Source: Nitrosomonas sp. JL21 (GTDB lineage: Bacteria; Pseudomonadota; Gammaproteobacteria; Burkholderiales; Nitrosomonadaceae). Taken from it: DNA of 64,000 bases. The translations under genes were made by a program, and so were the position numbers. The notes beneath the pieces were generated by a model that worked only from the letters and a program-made list of their open reading frames with translations, was not told the DNA's origin and did not search any database. Shown in pieces: positions 44,567 through 54,425 of the stretch (positions within the stretch are counted from its first letter, which is position 1; every line of letters starts with the position of its first letter). The stretch covers positions 248,001-312,000 of the forward strand of contig NZ_QRCB01000001.1 in assembly GCF_009833095.1 (NCBI RefSeq), written 5' to 3'.

Positions 44567-45184
44567 TCAATATTCTACCGGTATCGGATCCAGGCTGCGC
44601 CATAAATACCAGGTTGCTACTGAACGCCACGGCTGCCACGGTCTTGCCAGCTCGAGCATTGCCTTTTTGGCGACAGGCAGGTTGCTGTTATAGTGTCGAC
44701 TGATTGCACGCTGTAATCCGATGTCGTCGAGCGGCAATACATCCGGCCGCTGCATATAGAATATCAGAAACATTTCAGCTGTCCATCGACCTATTCCTTT
44801 GATCTGGATGAGCTCATCGATCAATGTTTCGTCATCCATTCGATCCCATTGGGTTTCTTCAAATTTACCCTGCAGAAAATAGCCAGATAAGTCGCGTAAA
44901 TACTCGATTTTGCGCGCAGATAATCCGCATGTTCTCAATGCTTCATGTTCTGCCATGGCTAGGTCGTGGGGCGTGATGGCGGGGATGGCGACGGAGATTT
45001 TCTGCCAAACGCTCTCGGCAGCTTTGACCGAGATCTGTTGACCTACTATGGAGCGCGCCAGCGTAGTGAATGCGCAACCGCGTGAAGTCAATACTGCTCC
45101 TTCGTAACTTTGAATAAGATGATGCATGACAGGATCGGATTGCGCCAGTTCTTGCACCGCTTGAATCCAATAATGAGGAGTCAT
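44567..45184 (-). CDS. alkA: DNA-3-methyladenine glycosylase II (AlkA-like, HhH-GPD)
   Basis: The enzyme removes alkylated bases from DNA. The 205-residue product is a short AlkA lacking the N-terminal domain of the E. coli protein, as in many bacteria. The HhH motif is LIQIKGIGRWTAEMFLIF and the catalytic aspartate lies in VLPLDDIGLQRA (D-x-G with GLQ). SIVGQQISVKAAESVWQKI is the typical start of the glycosylase fold, and the ending ATWYLWRSLDP is the AlkA ending. It converges with no gene and is divergent from mraZ, separated by a 311-bp gap. Confidence 0.93.
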   Translation of the reverse strand: MTPHYWIQAVQELAQSDPVMHHLIQSYEGAVLTSRGCAFTTLARSIVGQQISVKAAESVWQKISVAIPAITPHDLAMAEHEALRTCGLSARKIEYLRDLSGYFLQGKFEETQWDRMDDETLIDELIQIKGIGRWTAEMFLIFYMQRPDVLPLDDIGLQRAISRHYNSNLPVAKKAMLELARPWQPWRSVATWYLWRSLDPIPVEY

Positions 45185-45401
45185 TGTTATATGCGAATGA
45201 TGAATTCGAGAAAACCAAAAGTGTGCAATTTTTCTGACAAGGAAACAAGTTTATTCATGGGTATAACTTACTAAAGCTAATACTTTACATTTAATTTTTA
45301 TGCTATCTGCATTATTTATCGAGTTATTTATTCTTTCCTCCATCCCTACAAGCGCTTGATTTAAGTTGTTGTCATGTAACTATAAACTCCCAAATTCTTG
45401 C

Positions 45402-45458
45402 TTGACGATCCAAGTTTTTTTCATTAAAGTGGGAAGTGGTGGGAAAATGTGGGAAATT
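45402..45458 (+). promoter_or_regulatory. dcw cluster promoter with three MraZ boxes
   Basis: A -35 TTGACG (45402-45407) and a -10 TAAAGT (45425-45430) are 17 bp apart. From 45429 three tandem decamers begin with GTGGG: GTGGGAAGTG, GTGGGAAAAT and GTGGGAAATT (45429, 45439, 45449). MraZ binds such 10-bp-spaced TGGG repeats and represses its own operon. The first box overlaps the -10, which fits repression. The bases 45185-45401 before it are AT-rich and show nothing else. Confidence 0.82.
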
Positions 45459-45495
45459 AATTGATTTGCAAATTTCCCTTATACGAGGAGACAGA

Positions 45496-45942
45496 ATGTT
45501 TCGTGGCGTCACGCAACTTAGTCTAGATGCGAAGAGTAGGCTTGCAATACCTGCAAGATACCGTGGCGAGCTCATGTCTTCCTGTGCAGGACATCTGATA
45601 GTGACTGTCGATCCTTCAAAATGTTTATTAATTTATCCTCAGCCAGACTGGGAACCGATAGAACAAAAACTCAATAATCTTTCCAGCTTCGATCCTCCCA
45701 CTCGACAATTGCAGAGATTGCTCGTTGGTAATGCTTGTGACGTCGACATGGATGCCGCTGGTCGTATTTTGATATCTCCGCCTCTCCGTCAATTTGCTGG
45801 TTTGTCCAAAGATGTGGTGTTGGTAGGCCAAGGAACAAAATTTGAATTGTGGGATGAAGCTCAATGGAATAAGCAGTTGGAAGAAGCACTGAAGTTCCAG
45901 GATGGCAAGATGCCGTCTGAGCTGCAAGGCTTTTCACTGTAG
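45496..45942 (+). CDS. mraZ: Transcriptional regulator MraZ
   Basis: MraZ is a ring-shaped DNA-binding repressor of the dcw operon. The 148-residue product begins MFRGVTQLSLDAKSRLAIPA and contains two copies of the AbrB-like MraZ unit: LDAKSRLAIPARYR (residues 10-23) and VDMDAAGRILISPPLRQFA (second DxxGR motif). The length matches the family. GAGGAG lies 6 bp before the ATG; a longer frame from 45436 would start inside the MraZ boxes and is rejected. Three binding boxes lie directly upstream. It is followed at 21 bp by rsmH. Confidence 0.96.
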   Translation: MFRGVTQLSLDAKSRLAIPARYRGELMSSCAGHLIVTVDPSKCLLIYPQPDWEPIEQKLNNLSSFDPPTRQLQRLLVGNACDVDMDAAGRILISPPLRQFAGLSKDVVLVGQGTKFELWDEAQWNKQLEEALKFQDGKMPSELQGFSL

Positions 45943-45963
45943 GTGCGCTTGCAAGCAGGGCGA

Positions 45964-46902
45964 ATGCACACCTCGGTTCTGTTGTGCGAAGCAATTGAAG
46001 CGTTAGCCATAAAGCCAAATGGTGTGTATGTGGATGCCACCTTCGGGCGGGGTGGGCATAGCCGTGAAATCCTGTCGCAACTGGGTGAGGATGGTCGATT
46101 GATTGCACTTGACAGGGATCGGGCGGCCATTGAAGCGGCTCAGGCGATTGCGGATAAGCGATTTGGCATTGTTCATGGCAGTTTTTCCAACATGCGCCGA
46201 CTATTGCGAGAAATGGATATTACGCATATTGATGGAGTGCTGCTTGATTTGGGGGTGTCATCGCCACAATTGGAAGAAATATCGCGCGGATTTAGCTTTC
46301 GTTTGGACGGGCCGCTCGATATGCGCATGGATACGAGTAAGGGCGAGACGGCTGCGGCTTGGCTGGCAACGGTTTCGGAAGATCAACTGGAAAAGGTGAT
46401 AAGAGAATATGGCGAAGAACGGTATGCTCGGCAGATTGCAAGAGCGATTATTATGGCAAGAACGCGGCGACCTATTGTTACCACATTACAACTTGCCGAG
46501 ATTGTCGCAACGGTCGTGCGTCCGCGCCAGCGGGAGAGTTTTCGGCATCCGGCGACGCGCACTTTTCAGGCGATTCGGATTTATCTCAATCAGGAACTTG
46601 AGGAGTTGTCGTTAGTGCTGCCGCAATGCGTCGAGTTGCTCAACCCTGGAGGACGATTGGTGGTGATCAGTTTTCACTCATTGGAAGATCGGATGGTGAA
46701 GCAGTTCATACGCAATGCTGCGAGGAAAGATAGTGTGCCTCGCACTGTGCCTTTGACAGACCGAGAACTGCAACGTTTCAGCAAGTGCACACTCAAGTTG
46801 ATCGGTAAGGCCATTCGTCCAAAGGAAGATGAAGTGGCGGGAAATATCAGAGCGAGGAGTGCCGTGATGCGGGTGGCGGAGAGAATCGCGATGAATGGAT
46901 AA
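45964..46902 (+). CDS. rsmH: 16S rRNA (cytosine-1402 N4) methyltransferase RsmH
   Basis: RsmH (MraW) methylates the N4 of C1402 in 16S rRNA, in the P site. The 312-residue product from ATG 45964 begins MHTSVLLCEAIEAL, as is usual. SAM binding shows in YVDATFGRGGHSREIL, and family blocks VLLDLGVSSPQL and GRLVVISFHSLEDRMVKQF are clear. AGGG precedes the ATG; the GTG at 45943, directly after mraZ, would add seven atypical residues. The stop is 5 bp before ftsL. Confidence 0.96.
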   Translation: MHTSVLLCEAIEALAIKPNGVYVDATFGRGGHSREILSQLGEDGRLIALDRDRAAIEAAQAIADKRFGIVHGSFSNMRRLLREMDITHIDGVLLDLGVSSPQLEEISRGFSFRLDGPLDMRMDTSKGETAAAWLATVSEDQLEKVIREYGEERYARQIARAIIMARTRRPIVTTLQLAEIVATVVRPRQRESFRHPATRTFQAIRIYLNQELEELSLVLPQCVELLNPGGRLVVISFHSLEDRMVKQFIRNAARKDSVPRTVPLTDRELQRFSKCTLKLIGKAIRPKEDEVAGNIRARSAVMRVAERIAMNG

Positions 46903-46907
46903 GCGCA

Positions 46908-47207
46908 ATGTTCAAATTGAACATTTTCTTAGTAATGGTGGGGATTGCCTGTGCGCTGGGAATTGTAACGTCGCAACACATGGCGCGAAAGCTTTTCATG
47001 ACGCTTGAAAATGAAAAGGAAACGGAGCGAAAGCTCGAGGTGGAATGGGGGCGGCTGCAATTGGAGCAGAGTACGTTGATCATGCATGGCCGAATTGAAC
47101 GTATCGCAAAAGAACACCTGAAGATGGTCGTTCCGGCGGCAACCGACATTCAAGTCATCTCGATAGGTGCAAAAAATAACCGGCGAAATAATGGGACTGA
47201 CCGATGA
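46908..47207 (+). CDS. ftsL: Cell division protein FtsL
   Basis: FtsL is a bitopic membrane protein that joins FtsB and FtsQ and helps activate FtsWI in septal wall synthesis. The 99-residue product has a short cytoplasmic tail, one membrane helix (IFLVMVGIACALGIVTSQH, residues 6-24) and a coiled-coil heptad region (LENEKETERKLEVEWGRLQL), then RIERIAKEHLKMVVP, the conserved end of FtsL. Its place between rsmH and ftsI is diagnostic. The stop overlaps the ftsI start by 4 bp. Confidence 0.93.
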   Translation: MFKLNIFLVMVGIACALGIVTSQHMARKLFMTLENEKETERKLEVEWGRLQLEQSTLIMHGRIERIAKEHLKMVVPAATDIQVISIGAKNNRRNNGTDR

Positions 47208-48928
47208 TTACGAACCAACCACCGCAAATCAAATTGTCTGCCTGGCGTTCATTTTTATTATTCAGCTTGTTGGTATTGGGTCTGATCAGCCTAGCGGGAC
47301 GCGCTGCCTACTTGCAGGGAATGCATCATGATTTTTTGCAGGAAAAGGGGGAGTCGCGATACAGCCGCGTGGTTGAGATGAATGCCGATCGCGGCATGAT
47401 CACTGACAGGAATGGCCAGATACTTGCGATCAGTTCTCCCATTGCCTCGGTTCATGTGGATCCGAAATTGGTCAAAATTACACCGGAACAATTAAAGCAA
47501 TTGTCCAAATTGCTGGAGACGCCAAGTACCGTACTAGAGCGGCGCCTGCATCGTGAGAATAGCCGTTTCGTGTATCTGAAGCGGCAAGTGATTCCCGAAA
47601 TCGCAGAAAAAATTATGAAGCTTAAGATCCCTGGCATTGATTTGACCTATGAATCCAAGCGGTATTATCCCGAAGGGGAGCATGCGGCACATGTGCTGGG
47701 CTTTACCGATATCAACGATAAAGGTCAGGAAGGGGTTGAGCGGGGCTGGCAGGAAATCCTGGCCGGTGAATTGGGGAGCCGGCGCGTCATCAAGGATAAT
47801 AAAGGGCGAATCGTCGAGGATATCGAAAATATACGCTTGCCCAAGCAAGGACAAGATCTCATTTTATCGATCGATCGACGCATTCAATACCGCGCCCATG
47901 AAGAACTGAAAGAAGCGGTCAAACTCAATAAAGCCAAAGCTGGCAGCATCGTAGTGCTGGATGCGCAGACGGGTGAAATCCTGGCGTTGACCAATTTGCC
48001 CGTCTATAACCCCAATAACCGATCCACCATCAGCAACGACAAAATTCGCAATCGCGCCTTGATCGACACTTTTGAGCCTGGTTCGACGTTGAAGCCCTTC
48101 ACTGTGGCGGTGGCAATGGAAGTGGGAAAAGTCAATTCGAATACCGTGATGCAAACATCGCCTGGCTTGATGCAAGTGGGCAGGAGAACGATACGCGACG
48201 TCAATAACAAGGGTGAACTGACAGTTGCTGAAATCATTCAGCAATCCAGCAATGTGGGAACTGCCAAAATTGCCTTGTCGCTGGCGCCCCAAACGATGTG
48301 GGAAATGCTGAACCGCTCAGGCTTCGGAGCAATAACACACTCGGGTTTTCCGGGGGAAGCCAGCGGGGTACTGCGCTCCTACAATACCTGGCGCCCAATA
48401 GAACAAGCTACGATGTCCTATGGACACGGAATTTCCACTAGCCTGATGCAATTGGCGCGCGCTTATACGATTTTTACCAGCGGCGGCGAACTGAAGCCCG
48501 TGTCGCTGATGAAGCGGGATATGCCGGTCATGGGGCAGCGCGTCATTTCTCGGGATACCGCCCTGGCGATGAGTCGTATGCTCGAGCTGGCGACCAAGCC
48601 CGGCGGGACTGCGCCGCTGGCACAGATCAATGGCTACCGTGTCGCTGGCAAAACCGGCACGGCGCATAAGCTGATCGACGGTCAGTATGCGAAGAAACAG
48701 TATATCTCGACGTTTGTCGGCTATGCGCCGGCATCGAATCCACGATTGATTATCGGGGTAATGATCGATGAACCTTCGGCCGGAAAGTATTTTGGCGGTG
48801 CGGTAGCCGCCCCGGTATTCAGTAATGTGATGAGCAATGCACTGCACAGCTTGAATATTCCACCCGATGCGCCGGCTAATAATGTGGTTACCTTTACCGC
48901 CATGCCAGAAATGGATGAAGAAGGATGA
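47204..48928 (+). CDS. ftsI: Penicillin-binding protein 3, septal transpeptidase FtsI
   Basis: FtsI crosslinks septal peptidoglycan. The 574-residue class B PBP has one membrane helix near residues 13-35, a pedestal domain with RGMITDRNGQILA, and the transpeptidase motifs: catalytic serine in EPGSTLKPFTVAVAME (SxxK), SSN in QQSSNVGTAKI and KTG in VAGKTGTAHK. The length equals that of other FtsI proteins. It overlaps ftsL and murE by 4 bp each, so translation is coupled. Confidence 0.96.
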   Translation: MITNQPPQIKLSAWRSFLLFSLLVLGLISLAGRAAYLQGMHHDFLQEKGESRYSRVVEMNADRGMITDRNGQILAISSPIASVHVDPKLVKITPEQLKQLSKLLETPSTVLERRLHRENSRFVYLKRQVIPEIAEKIMKLKIPGIDLTYESKRYYPEGEHAAHVLGFTDINDKGQEGVERGWQEILAGELGSRRVIKDNKGRIVEDIENIRLPKQGQDLILSIDRRIQYRAHEELKEAVKLNKAKAGSIVVLDAQTGEILALTNLPVYNPNNRSTISNDKIRNRALIDTFEPGSTLKPFTVAVAMEVGKVNSNTVMQTSPGLMQVGRRTIRDVNNKGELTVAEIIQQSSNVGTAKIALSLAPQTMWEMLNRSGFGAITHSGFPGEASGVLRSYNTWRPIEQATMSYGHGISTSLMQLARAYTIFTSGGELKPVSLMKRDMPVMGQRVISRDTALAMSRMLELATKPGGTAPLAQINGYRVAGKTGTAHKLIDGQYAKKQYISTFVGYAPASNPRLIIGVMIDEPSAGKYFGGAVAAPVFSNVMSNALHSLNIPPDAPANNVVTFTAMPEMDEEG

Positions 48929-50478
48929 CTGTGATGGCCGTCAAAAAGAAAACATCCCGATCGTTTGACATTCATCAGCTCGATGAAATGGGTGTGCCTA
49001 TCACTAATCTCGTGACAGATAGCCGGCAAGTCAGGCCTGGAGATACTTTTCTTGCCTATGCAGGTGAAAGAGCCGACGGACGTACATTCATTCCGCAAGC
49101 GATTAAAGCTGGAGCGAATGCGATTGTGTGGGATTCGCAGGATTTTTCGTGGAATCCCGAGTGGGCCGTTCCTGACTTACCGGTCACTGAATTGAAGAGC
49201 AAGGCGGGGTTGATCGCCGATCATGTCTATGGGCATCCGTCACAGGATTTATGGGTAGTGGGGGTCACCGGGACGAATGGTAAAACCTCGAGCTGCCACT
49301 GGTATGCGCAAGCCATGGCCAATCTGAGCAGGAAAACAGCCATTATCGGCACGCTTGGGAATGGATTTGTCGCGGAACTTGAAGCAAGCGAAAATACAAC
49401 TCCGGATGCGACCGTGCTGCAGCGCATGCTGAGGCGATTCAAGCAGCGCGGTGCCGAGAATGCCGTGATGGAGGTGTCATCGCATGGGATAGCGCAAGGA
49501 CGTGTCAACGGCACGGTGTTTTCGGTTGCGGTATTGACCAATCTGTCGCGTGATCATCTGGACTACCACCAGGATATGGATGCCTACGCAGCCACCAAAG
49601 CGCGATTGTTTTTCTGGCCCGGCTTGAAGTATGCGGTCATCAATATGGATGATGTGCTGGGTGTGGAATTATCGCGCCAGCTTGCCCATAAAACTACCCA
49701 TATCATCGGGTATGGATTCAATTATCCGGAACTTGGACATGCAAAACGTTTCAGAATGGTGTACGGCTCAAACCTGCAGGCTGACCTCGACGGAATCGAG
49801 TTTGATATCGAATATGAACATGAGCAAGAACACATCGCTTTGAATGTGTTGGGCAAATTCAATGCCTCGAATGTTCTGGCAGTGGTGGCATCCCTGCTGG
49901 CCAGTGGGGTCGGTTTATCGGATGCCGTCAAGGCATTGGGTGACATTCGCACGTTGCCCGGTCGTATGGAAAAATATGTCGCGGCTGGTCAGCCCATCAT
50001 CATTGTAGACTATGCGCATACTCCCGATGCATTGGAAAAAGTGCTCTGCACATTACGGGATACTCTTCGTAGAAGCCAACAAACAACCACGGGTTCCCGC
50101 CGGCTGCGTTTATATTGCGTGGTGGGTTGTGGCGGGGATCGGGATAAAGGCAAACGTGCCATGATTGGAGACGTTGCAACCCGGTTGGCGGATTCAGTGA
50201 TTTTTACCAGCGATAACCCGCGCACCGAAGATCCCATGCAAATTATTCGCGACATTGTGGCGGGTGCCTCGGGCAAAAATCATCAAATTGAAGTTGATCG
50301 CGCCTCAGCGATTTATCAAGCAATCGATAATGCTCGATTGGGTGATGTGGTTCTGATTGCAGGGAAGGGACATGAAAAATTTCAGGATATCAAAGGACAT
50401 AAGATTCCCTTCAGTGATGCCGACGTCGTACAGCAAGTGCTGAACGAATTAACTCGCAAAGTACGGGTCAAGAAATGA
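48925..50478 (+). CDS. murE: UDP-MurNAc-tripeptide ligase MurE
   Basis: MurE adds meso-diaminopimelate to UDP-MurNAc-L-Ala-D-Glu using ATP. The 517-residue product has TDSRQVRPGDTFLAYAGERA in the uridine-binding domain, the ATP loop VGVTGTNGKTSSCHW, the lysine expected to be carbamylated in AYAATKARLFFW, and SDNPRTEDP, the DNPR box that specifies diaminopimelate rather than lysine. Start ATG overlaps ftsI; an ATG three codons later (48934) is also possible. It is slightly long because of an insertion near RRSQQTTTGSRRLRLY. Confidence 0.96.
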   Translation: MTVMAVKKKTSRSFDIHQLDEMGVPITNLVTDSRQVRPGDTFLAYAGERADGRTFIPQAIKAGANAIVWDSQDFSWNPEWAVPDLPVTELKSKAGLIADHVYGHPSQDLWVVGVTGTNGKTSSCHWYAQAMANLSRKTAIIGTLGNGFVAELEASENTTPDATVLQRMLRRFKQRGAENAVMEVSSHGIAQGRVNGTVFSVAVLTNLSRDHLDYHQDMDAYAATKARLFFWPGLKYAVINMDDVLGVELSRQLAHKTTHIIGYGFNYPELGHAKRFRMVYGSNLQADLDGIEFDIEYEHEQEHIALNVLGKFNASNVLAVVASLLASGVGLSDAVKALGDIRTLPGRMEKYVAAGQPIIIVDYAHTPDALEKVLCTLRDTLRRSQQTTTGSRRLRLYCVVGCGGDRDKGKRAMIGDVATRLADSVIFTSDNPRTEDPMQIIRDIVAGASGKNHQIEVDRASAIYQAIDNARLGDVVLIAGKGHEKFQDIKGHKIPFSDADVVQQVLNELTRKVRVKK

Positions 50479-51866
50479 TGATGATCAGTGAAGTTGCTCA
50501 CGTATTGCAGACCGGTTGGAATGGCGGGGATGTTTTATTTACGGGCGTAAGCACTGATAGTCGTACCCTCAAGCAGGGAAATTTGTTCGTTGCATTGGCG
50601 GGTGAAAAATATGATGGCAATCAATTCGTTGCGAGCGCGATCGAGAATGGCGCAGTTGCAGCGTTGATCAATCGAACGACGGATGACCAACCGCTGGCTG
50701 TCGATATTCCAGTGATATGCGTCAACGACACACGCATCGGCCTGGGACGATTGGCTGCTTATTGGCGGAATCGTTTTACAGGGCCTGTCGTGGGAGTGAC
50801 GGGTAGTAATGGAAAAACCACGGTCAAGGAAATGATTGCTTCCATTCTTCGCTATGATGCAATTCATCAGAGCGTATGCGCAGATAACTCAGCAGATCCT
50901 GTTCTCGCGACCGAGGGCAATCTCAATAACGATATTGGCGTACCTCAAATGCTGCTGCGCCTGCGTTCACATCACCGCTATGCGGTGATCGAAATGGGCA
51001 TGAATCATCTTGGGGAAATTGCCTATCTGACGGAATTGACCAAGCCGACGATTGCAGTGATCACTAATGCGGGCGGGGCTCATATTGAAGGACTGGGATC
51101 CGTTGAGGCGGTGGCTCAAGCCAAGGCTGAGATCCTGCAAGGGCTCGATCAAAATGGCACTGCGGTGATCAACGCGGATGATGTATTCGCGCCGCTCTGG
51201 CGCCAATGTTCGGGGTCGCGGGCAGTGATCGATTTTGGATTACATACGCCTGCTCGGGTCACCGCTGAATACCAGACGGATTCACTTACGCCCAGGATCA
51301 AATTGAAATTGCCGTATGGCAAGGCGGATCTGCAATTGAACGTGCCTGGCAGACATAATATTTACAATGCCTTGGCAGCCGCAGCAGCTGCTTGCGCTTT
51401 ACATATCGACCCGGTATCGATTGCGGCCGGCCTGGAAAATTTCCACGGTGTGCGGGGGCGCTTGCAAAGAAAAATAGGGCGGCATCATTCCACGCTCATC
51501 GACGATACCTACAATGCCAATCCGGAATCGGTACGTGCTGCTCTGGCAGTATTGGCCGCTACCAGCGGGAAAAAAATCCTGGTGTTGGGAGACATGGGAG
51601 AACTGGGTCAAGCCGCCATCGATCTGCATCGCTCGATCGGACAAGAGGCGCGCCGCGCGCAATTGGATCAGTTACTGACACTCGGTGAATTGAGTGCGTA
51701 TGCAAGCCGCGAATTTGGTCATGGTGCGCAGCATTTCAGCTCGCTCGAGGCTTTATTGGATGTCGCCGAGCATCTGCTCGGCGATGATGTGACTGTATTG
51801 GTCAAAGGATCGCGCTTCATGAAGATGGAACATGTTATCCAACAGCTTGAAGCCGAACATCGATGA
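50475..51866 (+). CDS. murF: UDP-MurNAc-tripeptide-D-Ala-D-Ala ligase MurF
   Basis: MurF joins D-Ala-D-Ala to the tripeptide, finishing the cytoplasmic precursor. The 463-residue product has TDSRTLKQGNLFVALAGEKY, the ATP loop [35 protein letters not shown], typical for MurF, and LIDDTYNANPESVRAAL. The start overlaps the murE stop; three ATG codons lie in tandem, so the exact start is uncertain by two residues. A 61-bp gap follows before mraY, the largest early gap of the cluster. Confidence 0.96.
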   Translation: MMMISEVAHVLQTGWNGGDVLFTGVSTDSRTLKQGNLFVALAGEKYDGNQFVASAIENGAVAALINRTTDDQPLAVDIPVICVNDTRIGLGRLAAYWRNRFTGPVVGVTGSNGKTTVKEMIASILRYDAIHQSVCADNSADPVLATEGNLNNDIGVPQMLLRLRSHHRYAVIEMGMNHLGEIAYLTELTKPTIAVITNAGGAHIEGLGSVEAVAQAKAEILQGLDQNGTAVINADDVFAPLWRQCSGSRAVIDFGLHTPARVTAEYQTDSLTPRIKLKLPYGKADLQLNVPGRHNIYNALAAAAAACALHIDPVSIAAGLENFHGVRGRLQRKIGRHHSTLIDDTYNANPESVRAALAVLAATSGKKILVLGDMGELGQAAIDLHRSIGQEARRAQLDQLLTLGELSAYASREFGHGAQHFSSLEALLDVAEHLLGDDVTVLVKGSRFMKMEHVIQQLEAEHR

Positions 51867-51927
51867 GGATGATCATGCGGAGTGATGAGCGAAGGCTGAA
51901 TGATCGATTACATGGACAGGAATTCTC

Positions 51928-53013
51928 ATGCTGTTAGCGTTATCTCAATGGTTGGCGCAGGATATTCGTGCCTTTAACGTGTTCAGCTACATCACGCTGC
52001 GCTCGATGCTTGCAGTGATTACGGCTCTGATCATCTCGTTCATTATTGGTCCGATGATGATTCGGAAATTGACCGCCTACAAGATCGGCCAGTCGGTGCG
52101 TGATGACGGCCCTCAGTCGCATCTCGTCAAAACTGGCACCCCAACCATGGGAGGTGCTTTGATATTGATGTCCATCGTACTGACGACGTTATTGTGGGCT
52201 GATTTGAACAATCGCTACATTTGGGTGGTGTTGCTGACGACGGTTGGTTTTGGGGTGATTGGCTGGATCGATGATTACCGCAAAGTGGTCTATCGCAATC
52301 CGAAAGGGTTGTCGGCGCGCGCAAAATTCTTCTGGCAATCAGTGATTGCGCTGGTAGTCGCAGGTTATTTGGTATCGACTGCCGAAATTCCGGCACAAAC
52401 CAATATGATCGTGCCTTTCTTCAAGGAAGTCGCCATTCCGCTGGGAGTCACGGGATTCATCATACTGACCTACTTTGTCATCGTAGGCACCAGTAATGCC
52501 GTCAATTTGACGGACGGATTGGACGGCCTGGCCATCATGCCGACTGTCATGATCAGCAGTGCCTTGGCTGTTTTTGCGTATGTGACCGGACATGTGGTGT
52601 TTGCGAAGTATCTGGGAATTCCCTATATCCCGAATACCGGTGAATTGGCGGTATTTTGTGGAGCACTGGCCGGGGCGGGACTGGCTTTTTTATGGTTCAA
52701 CGCCTACCCGGCGGAAGTGTTCATGGGGGACGTTGGCGCGCTCGCATTGGGAGCGGCGCTCGGTGTTGTGACCGTGATCGTGCGGCAGGAAATTGTGCTC
52801 ATGATCATGGGTGGCGTTTTTGTAGTCGAAACGCTGTCCGTGATGTTGCAAGTGGCTTCGTTCAAATTACGCGGCAAGCGTATTTTTCGCATGGCACCGC
52901 TGCATCATCATTATGAATTGAAGGGCTGGAAGGAAAATCAAGTCGTGGTGAGATTCTGGATCATTACACTGATTCTGGTGCTACTGGGACTATCAACATT
53001 GAAACTACGATGA
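51928..53013 (+). CDS. mraY: Phospho-MurNAc-pentapeptide translocase MraY
   Basis: MraY transfers phospho-MurNAc-pentapeptide to undecaprenyl phosphate and forms lipid I in the inner membrane. The 361-residue polytopic protein has [11 protein letters not shown] early, the catalytic acidic motifs GWIDDYRKV and [28 protein letters not shown] and the histidine loop [13 protein letters not shown]. About ten membrane helices fit the known topology. AGGA precedes the ATG. The stop overlaps murD by 4 bp. Confidence 0.97.
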   Translation: MLLALSQWLAQDIRAFNVFSYITLRSMLAVITALIISFIIGPMMIRKLTAYKIGQSVRDDGPQSHLVKTGTPTMGGALILMSIVLTTLLWADLNNRYIWVVLLTTVGFGVIGWIDDYRKVVYRNPKGLSARAKFFWQSVIALVVAGYLVSTAEIPAQTNMIVPFFKEVAIPLGVTGFIILTYFVIVGTSNAVNLTDGLDGLAIMPTVMISSALAVFAYVTGHVVFAKYLGIPYIPNTGELAVFCGALAGAGLAFLWFNAYPAEVFMGDVGALALGAALGVVTVIVRQEIVLMIMGGVFVVETLSVMLQVASFKLRGKRIFRMAPLHHHYELKGWKENQVVVRFWIITLILVLLGLSTLKLR

Positions 53014-54422
53014 ATCTACGAGGAAAAACAATACTGGTGCTGGGCATGGGTGAAACCGGTCTTTCCATGGTGAAATGGCTGTCACGCCAAGGTGCGCAGG
53101 TACGGGTGGCGGATAGCCGCAAGGAGCCGCCGGGCTGGAAGGAAATCAGCGAAACGTTTCCGCAGGCGCAGATCCATCGCGGCAATTTTATACCTGAGAT
53201 TTTTGGAAGTGTGGATCTGATCGCGATCAGTCCCGGCGTTCCCGTTGCCGAACCCGCTGTCCAGCAAGCCATTCAGCGCGGTATTCCGCTGGTGGGGGAT
53301 ATGGCTCTTTTTGTCTGGGCACTGCAGCAAAGTGATTTGCCCAAACCAAAAGTATTGGCGATCACCGGTTCAAATGGCAAGACCACCGTCACTGCGATGG
53401 TTGGCGCAATGCTTAAAAGCGCAGGTTGGGATGTCGAAGTGGCGGGCAATATCGGCCCTGCCGTGTTGAATGCGCTGATGCATCGGCTCGATGCCGGTAG
53501 CTGGCCCAACGCCTGGGTTCTCGAAGTGTCCAGCTTTCAATTGGAAACCACCCCGCATCTGAATGCGGATGTGGCTACGGTTCTCAACGTCAGCGAAGAT
53601 CATTTGGATCGGTATACCGGCATGCAGGACTATACCTCTGCAAAAGCCAGGATATTCCTGCATGAGCACAATAACGGAATACAAGTGCTCAATCGCGATG
53701 ATGCGATGGTGCGATCAATGGCGCTGACAGGCAGGCAGAAGATCACGTTCGGTATCGATGAGCCGCGTACACAAACCGATTTCGGCATTGTGAACGATGG
53801 TGAAGACTTGTGGCTGGTTGAGGGAGATCTGCAGTTGATGAAGACCACCGAGTTGATCGTGAATGGTTTGCATAATGCCGCCAATGGCTTGGCGGCGTTG
53901 GCGATGTGCCGGGCGCTGGGGATTTCTGCGGAGCCGCTGCTGGCGGCGTTGCGGGAATTCCGCGGATTGCCGCATCGAATGGAAAAAGTGGCGGCATTCA
54001 ATGGTGTCACGTTCTATGATGATTCCAAGAGCACCAATGTAGGTGCGACCGTGGCCGCACTCAATGGCATGAAGCAGAACGTCATTCTGATTGCCGGCGG
54101 CGACGGTAAAGGGCAGGATTTTTCGCATCTGCGGCCGGCAGTGGCTGAAAACACGCGAGCTGTGGTACTGATCGGGCGGGACGCTGGCATTATTGCTGAG
54201 GAATTGAAGGATTGCGGCGTGCCACTGCATTTCGCCACTACGATGGAAGAAGCCATGCAAAAAAGTTTTTTATTGGCGCAGGGCGGAGATGTGGTGCTGT
54301 TGTCTCCGGCATGTGCCAGCTTCGATATGTTCAGGAATTATATACATCGCGCAGAAGTGTTTGTTGCTGCAGTGAAGGATATCGAAAATCGATTTTTTAA
54401 TTTTGGGCATAAAAAGCATTGA
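53010..54422 (+). CDS. murD: UDP-MurNAc-L-Ala--D-Glu ligase MurD
   Basis: MurD adds D-glutamate to UDP-MurNAc-L-Ala. The 470-residue product has the N-terminal Rossmann-like part [20 protein letters not shown], the ATP loop [33 protein letters not shown], the carbamylated lysine region YTSAKARIF, and [16 protein letters not shown] (the DSKxTN motif of MurD). It overlaps mraY and is followed by ftsW after 3 bp. Confidence 0.96.
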   Translation: MNLRGKTILVLGMGETGLSMVKWLSRQGAQVRVADSRKEPPGWKEISETFPQAQIHRGNFIPEIFGSVDLIAISPGVPVAEPAVQQAIQRGIPLVGDMALFVWALQQSDLPKPKVLAITGSNGKTTVTAMVGAMLKSAGWDVEVAGNIGPAVLNALMHRLDAGSWPNAWVLEVSSFQLETTPHLNADVATVLNVSEDHLDRYTGMQDYTSAKARIFLHEHNNGIQVLNRDDAMVRSMALTGRQKITFGIDEPRTQTDFGIVNDGEDLWLVEGDLQLMKTTELIVNGLHNAANGLAALAMCRALGISAEPLLAALREFRGLPHRMEKVAAFNGVTFYDDSKSTNVGATVAALNGMKQNVILIAGGDGKGQDFSHLRPAVAENTRAVVLIGRDAGIIAEELKDCGVPLHFATTMEEAMQKSFLLAQGGDVVLLSPACASFDMFRNYIHRAEVFVAAVKDIENRFFNFGHKKH

Positions 54423-54425
54423 GTG

